DNA of 64,000 nucleotides from Paenibacillus naphthalenovorans. GTDB taxonomy: Bacteria; Bacillota; Bacilli; Paenibacillales; NBRC-103111. The first letter of the stretch is position 1; each line of letters begins with the position of its first letter. The notes under the pieces are model-generated. The model was given only the letters and a program-made list of their open reading frames with translations, made no database searches and was not told the DNA's origin. Location: NCBI RefSeq assembly GCF_900099895.1, contig NZ_FNDY01000003.1, forward strand, positions 1 through 64,000, in the 5' to 3' direction. Position numbers and translations under genes: made by a program. Positions 61,594-64,000 of the stretch are shown in pieces.

Positions 61594-62385
61594 CTAATCC
61601 TTCCGTTTCGTTGTTCCGAGCGCTTCTCCCATGGCAACCCTGCTGCCGACCTTCAAATCCTGGCGCGGGTTAAAGGTGCCCGATTCGGTCAGCAGCACGA
61701 CGGTGGATCCAAATTCGAAGTAGGCTAACTCGTCGCCGCGGTTTAGCTCTGCCGGAAGCGGGGTAACGTATTGGATGCTGCTCACATTCAGCGCCCCTAC
61801 CTTCACGACGGCGACTTCCCCGGTTTCATGCTGAATATACGTAATCAACCGCTCATTGCGGCTGAGAACCCGGCGCATATGCTTGAGTCCGAAATCGTTC
61901 ACCGGATATACCTTGCCTGCGACATGCTCCTTCTCCAGAATCGTCCCTGTTACGGGCGAATGGATCCGGTGATAGTCGGTAGGACTCAAATACAAGACAA
62001 AATAGAATCCGTGTTTGTAATTGATCGTGCGGGGACTTTGATTAAGCAGCTCATCAATCGTATAGTCCTGGCCTTTGACATTGACGATCAACCCCTCCTG
62101 AACGCCGCCCATTCCTGTAATCAGGGCATCGACGGGACTGACCACCGTATCCGGCGTTTCATCGATCGGACGCAATCCGCTTTTTAACCTGCGGGTAAAA
62201 AAATCATTTAAAGAAGCATACTCATGAACCGCTTTTTCCGCATCCTGTTCGCGAATGCCATAAGTACGAATAAAGCGTGGAATCAATGCTTTGCTGGCTC
62301 TGGATTTGGCGAATGCTCCTGTCAGCTTTGATACGGTCTTGCGCGAAGAAAGCTCGGTCAGAAGCCGGAATAGCGAAATCTTCAT
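61594..62385 (-). CDS. psd: Phosphatidylserine decarboxylase precursor
   Basis: A 263-residue membrane-associated enzyme making phosphatidylethanolamine. The self-cleaving motif for the pyruvoyl group is FGST in YFEFGSTVVLLTESG (LGST in many bacteria, FGST in B. subtilis Psd). Other landmarks: VVSPVDALITGMGG, FVLYLSPTDYHRIHSPVTG and the catalytic histidine region. I prefer ATG 62385 (MKISLFRLLTEL) because its N-terminus and length align with B. subtilis Psd (263 residues); ATG 62415 lacks a binding site. Confidence 0.85.
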   Translation of the reverse strand: MKISLFRLLTELSSRKTVSKLTGAFAKSRASKALIPRFIRTYGIREQDAEKAVHEYASLNDFFTRRLKSGLRPIDETPDTVVSPVDALITGMGGVQEGLIVNVKGQDYTIDELLNQSPRTINYKHGFYFVLYLSPTDYHRIHSPVTGTILEKEHVAGKVYPVNDFGLKHMRRVLSRNERLITYIQHETGEVAVVKVGALNVSSIQYVTPLPAELNRGDELAYFEFGSTVVLLTESGTFNPRQDLKVGSRVAMGEALGTTKRKD

Positions 62386-62496
62386 AATCGAAAGGTTCAC
62401 CTGTTTTCTCTTCATAATGTTAAGTAAGCGAATCTAACGCTTATCTTGACACAGAACGAAGCACAAAGCAAACATAAATCGACCCTTAAAAAGGAA

Positions 62497-62520
62497 GAAA
62501 AGCTCCTAAAGGAGCTCCCT
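62497..62520 (-). terminator. Terminator of the small cysteine-rich gene
   Basis: Read on the minus strand, AGCTCCT and AGGAGCT form a stem followed by TTTTCTTCC. Confidence 0.5.
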
Positions 62521-62533
62521 TGTCAACTTATAA

Positions 62534-62755
62534 CTACAGATTAAGCCTAATAGGCGTTTTTTTGTATTCTCCGCAGGTGAGGCAAGCGGCCAGGTTCACC
62601 TGAATCGGTTGGCATGAACCGGAGTATTTGGTGCAGTACACGGGTGTTTTGTACAGAGGGTCGGGAGAAACCATGGTGCAGTAAGAGCAGTCGGATACCA
62701 TCTCTGCAGTGATCAAGCTTTCTGCTTCCCGTTCCATTGAAATCATTTCATCCAT
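62534..62755 (-). CDS. Small cysteine-rich protein, unrecognised
   Basis: A 73-residue protein that I do not recognise. Seven cysteines occur as CSYC, VYC, GSC and CLTC, spaced as in a small metal-binding or zinc-ribbon fold. The first 20 residues are acidic and probably helical. RBS AGAAGGA directly before the ATG, and a terminator follows, so it looks like a real single-gene unit. Confidence 0.6.
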   Translation of the reverse strand: MDEMISMEREAESLITAEMVSDCSYCTMVSPDPLYKTPVYCTKYSGSCQPIQVNLAACLTCGEYKKTPIRLNL

Positions 62756-62888
62756 TCCTTCTCACCCTTCCGTAAAGATAGCGCTTCCAATAAAAGGCGT
62801 CTCCGAATAAAAATTTAAAACGCTAGGCAAGGATTATTGTAGCAGAAGAGGTAAGTATTGGCTATAGAGTTTTTGCGATATCTCGGTA

Positions 62889-62916
62889 TTGACAAATATT
62901 TCAATCGTGATAATAT
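62889..62916 (+). promoter_or_regulatory. Promoter of the thiamine-precursor uptake operon
   Basis: TTGACA (62889-62894), 16-base spacer, TAATAT (62911-62916), about ten bases before the TPP aptamer. Confidence 0.55.
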
Positions 62917-62926
62917 GATGTATATC

Positions 62927-63012
62927 ACTAGGGGAGCCGAATAGGCTGAGATTGGATCAATAGATCCTAGACCCTCTGAACCTGATCTGGGTTATACCAG
63001 CGTAGGAAAGTG
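62927..63012 (+). promoter_or_regulatory. TPP riboswitch (thi box)
   Basis: Conserved blocks AGGGGAGCC, GGCTGAGA, GACCCTCTGAACCTGATC and TGGGTTATACCAGCGTAGG with the closing GGAAAGTGG are all present. TPP binding should shut off the operon through the terminator at 63051-63082. Confidence 0.95.
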
Positions 63013-63050
63013 GAGATCATTGGCGCACACGCCTTTATTTGTGCCTATAT

Positions 63051-63082
63051 GGCCGCTTCCTTCATTGGGGAGCGGCCTTTTT
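63051..63082 (+). terminator. TPP riboswitch terminator
   Basis: GGCCGCT (63051-63057) pairs with AGCGGCC (63071-63077), followed by five Ts. Confidence 0.85.
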
Positions 63083-63136
63083 GGCGTCATTCTCCCCAAG
63101 GCTCCCGTGAAATAATAGAAAAGGAGAGGGGATACC

Positions 63137-63730
63137 ATGTCCAAACGATTGAAGCTGACGGATATTTTGGTCACGGTCGTCATTGCGGTTGTGTTCAGCA
63201 TCATTTATCGGGTATGGACCGACATCTACAATCTGGCCAAGCTTCCGGGTATTCAGCTTGATCAATTGATGTACGGTATGTGGTTTATGGCGGCGACCGT
63301 TGCGTTCCTGATCATCCGCAAGCCCGGGGTGGCATTTCTGGCGGAAGTGGCCGCAGCCTCTGGCGAGCTGATCACCGGTTCGCCATACGGAGTCGAACTG
63401 CTTACCTACGGAGTGCTGCAGGGGATCGGCGCCGAGCTGATTTTCGCTGCATTCCTGTATCAACGCTACTCCGCGGCCGCAGCCGGTCTGGCCGGGGTTG
63501 CGGCTGGCGCAGGCGCGCTGGCGCTCGATTTTTTCAAAGGCTATCTCATCGAATTGCAAACCTGGAATCTTATTCTTTACATCGTTATGCGGTTTATCGG
63601 CGGCTATCTCTTCTGCGGGCCTCTGGCCTACCTGCTGGTGAAGGCATTGGAGAAAACCGGAGTCACCCAGCTTGTGCGCCCGGCAACCGCCGAAGATTAT
63701 CAGGCTCTGGACAGGAAGAACGTGCATTGA
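63137..63730 (+). CDS. ykoE: YkoE, substrate-binding (S) component of a thiamine-precursor ECF importer
   Basis: A 197-residue integral membrane protein with five or six helices. The N-terminus LKLTDILVTVVIAVVFSIIY, YGMWFMAATVAFLIIRKPG and GSPYGVELLTYGVLQGIGAE match YkoE, the S component of the ykoEDC importer for thiamine or hydroxymethylpyrimidine. RBS GGAGAGGGG. TPP-riboswitch control and the ATPase gene that follows confirm the assignment. Its stop overlaps the next start (TTGA). Confidence 0.9.
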   Translation: MSKRLKLTDILVTVVIAVVFSIIYRVWTDIYNLAKLPGIQLDQLMYGMWFMAATVAFLIIRKPGVAFLAEVAAASGELITGSPYGVELLTYGVLQGIGAELIFAAFLYQRYSAAAAGLAGVAAGAGALALDFFKGYLIELQTWNLILYIVMRFIGGYLFCGPLAYLLVKALEKTGVTQLVRPATAEDYQALDRKNVH

Positions 63731-64000
63731 ACGGGGCGGACTGCGCTGTCGCCTGGGTTTCGCGGCTTAGGCTGAAATTTCCCGGCAGTTCCTCGCTTTT
63801 GTTCGACGATTTGACGGCGGGCGTGCCCGCAGGGCAAAAGGTGCTGCTGCTTGGCCCAAGCGGCTGCGGCAAATCCACGCTTCTGCAGGTTTGGAGCGGG
63901 CTGATCCCGGATGCGCTGGAGGTGCCGCTCAAATATGAAGACATCGGTATTCCGCATTCGTGGGGATATTTGTTCCAGGACCCCGACGCCCAGTTCTGCA
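63727..64000 (+). CDS. ykoD: YkoD, ATPase of the thiamine-precursor ECF importer (partial)
   Basis: The gene runs off the window edge. From a TTG at 63727, overlapping the ykoE stop, the 91 visible codons include Walker A LLLGPSGCGKSTLLQ at about residues 45-59 and the Q-loop GYLFQDPDAQFC, which is typical of ECF ATPases. The full protein is expected to have two ATPase halves, as YkoD does. Confidence 0.8.
   Translation, partial: MNGADCAVAWVSRLRLKFPGSSSLLFDDLTAGVPAGQKVLLLGPSGCGKSTLLQVWSGLIPDALEVPLKYEDIGIPHSWGYLFQDPDAQFC

Noticed and set aside
1..64000. CRISPR arrays, tRNA or rRNA genes
   Set aside because: No regularly spaced repeats and no tRNA or rRNA sequence patterns were seen on reading both strands.

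Overview
The window looks like the chromosome of a Paenibacillus-type Gram-positive bacterium (Firmicutes, Bacillales). This rests on strong purine-rich ribosome binding sites, frequent TTG starts, the protein families present (PadR, YkoE, KhtT/KhtU, YezD, DUF5696, NHL-Yip1 proteins) and Firmicutes-type cis-regulatory RNAs. No tRNA, rRNA, CRISPR array or intact insertion sequence was seen. Several genes are broken, so the region is decaying in places.

Region 1 (1-10.1 kb, sulfur acquisition). A relic of a sulfonate-type substrate-binding protein and a relic of an IS66 transposase are followed by an unusual regulator: an excisionase-type DNA-binding head joined to a cytosolic SsuA/NMT1-like binding domain. 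Divergent from it is an operon of two luciferase-like monooxygenases (NtaA/SnaA/DszA family), a cystine-type amino-acid ABC transporter (binding lipoprotein, two permeases, ATPase) and a two-domain rhodanese. The set resembles the ytm organosulfur operon of Bacillus subtilis.

Region 2 (10.1-37.6 kb, organosulfur/carbohydrate island). It holds five more monooxygenases of the same family (seven in the window), two aldo/keto reductases, a YezD-family protein, an NfsA-like nitroreductase, a flavoprotein interrupted by an amber codon, and a roughly 19 kb same-strand run from an MsmX-type ATPase to a second sugar-type binding lipoprotein. That run includes a giant binding protein with carbohydrate-binding-like domains, four sugar-type permeases, an NHL-TPR-Yip1 membrane protein and a DUF5696 protein. 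Two [monooxygenase + sugar-type binding lipoprotein] pairs are tandem duplicates, and a third binding-protein copy is a pseudogene. My inference is uptake and oxidative cleavage of organosulfur compounds, perhaps sugar-linked; the substrate is unknown. Two of these genes share leader RNAs with the motif ACCGG-N4-CCGGAGA followed by terminators, a possible undescribed attenuation element.

Region 3 (37.6-48 kb). A PadR repressor with palindromic operators over its own promoter heads three ABC exporter half-transporters and a cysteine synthase. A wrecked amino-acid ABC permease pair follows, then a KhtT/KhtU-type K+/H+ antiporter on the minus strand with a possible leader peptide.

Region 4 (48-58 kb). 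A xanthine salvage operon (xpt-pbuX) sits behind a guanine aptamer in tandem with a ykkC-class (probably PRPP) aptamer and a terminator. A LacI regulator with matching operators and cre sites precedes a ribose-type ABC importer, a DhaK/DhaL kinase pair and a class II aldolase, probably a short-chain sugar or polyol pathway.

Region 5 (58-64 kb). Housekeeping genes: a twin P-loop ATPase, a DUF2797 protein, an Fsr-type MFS transporter, phosphatidylserine decarboxylase, a small cysteine-rich protein, and a TPP riboswitch followed by ykoE and the start of ykoD.
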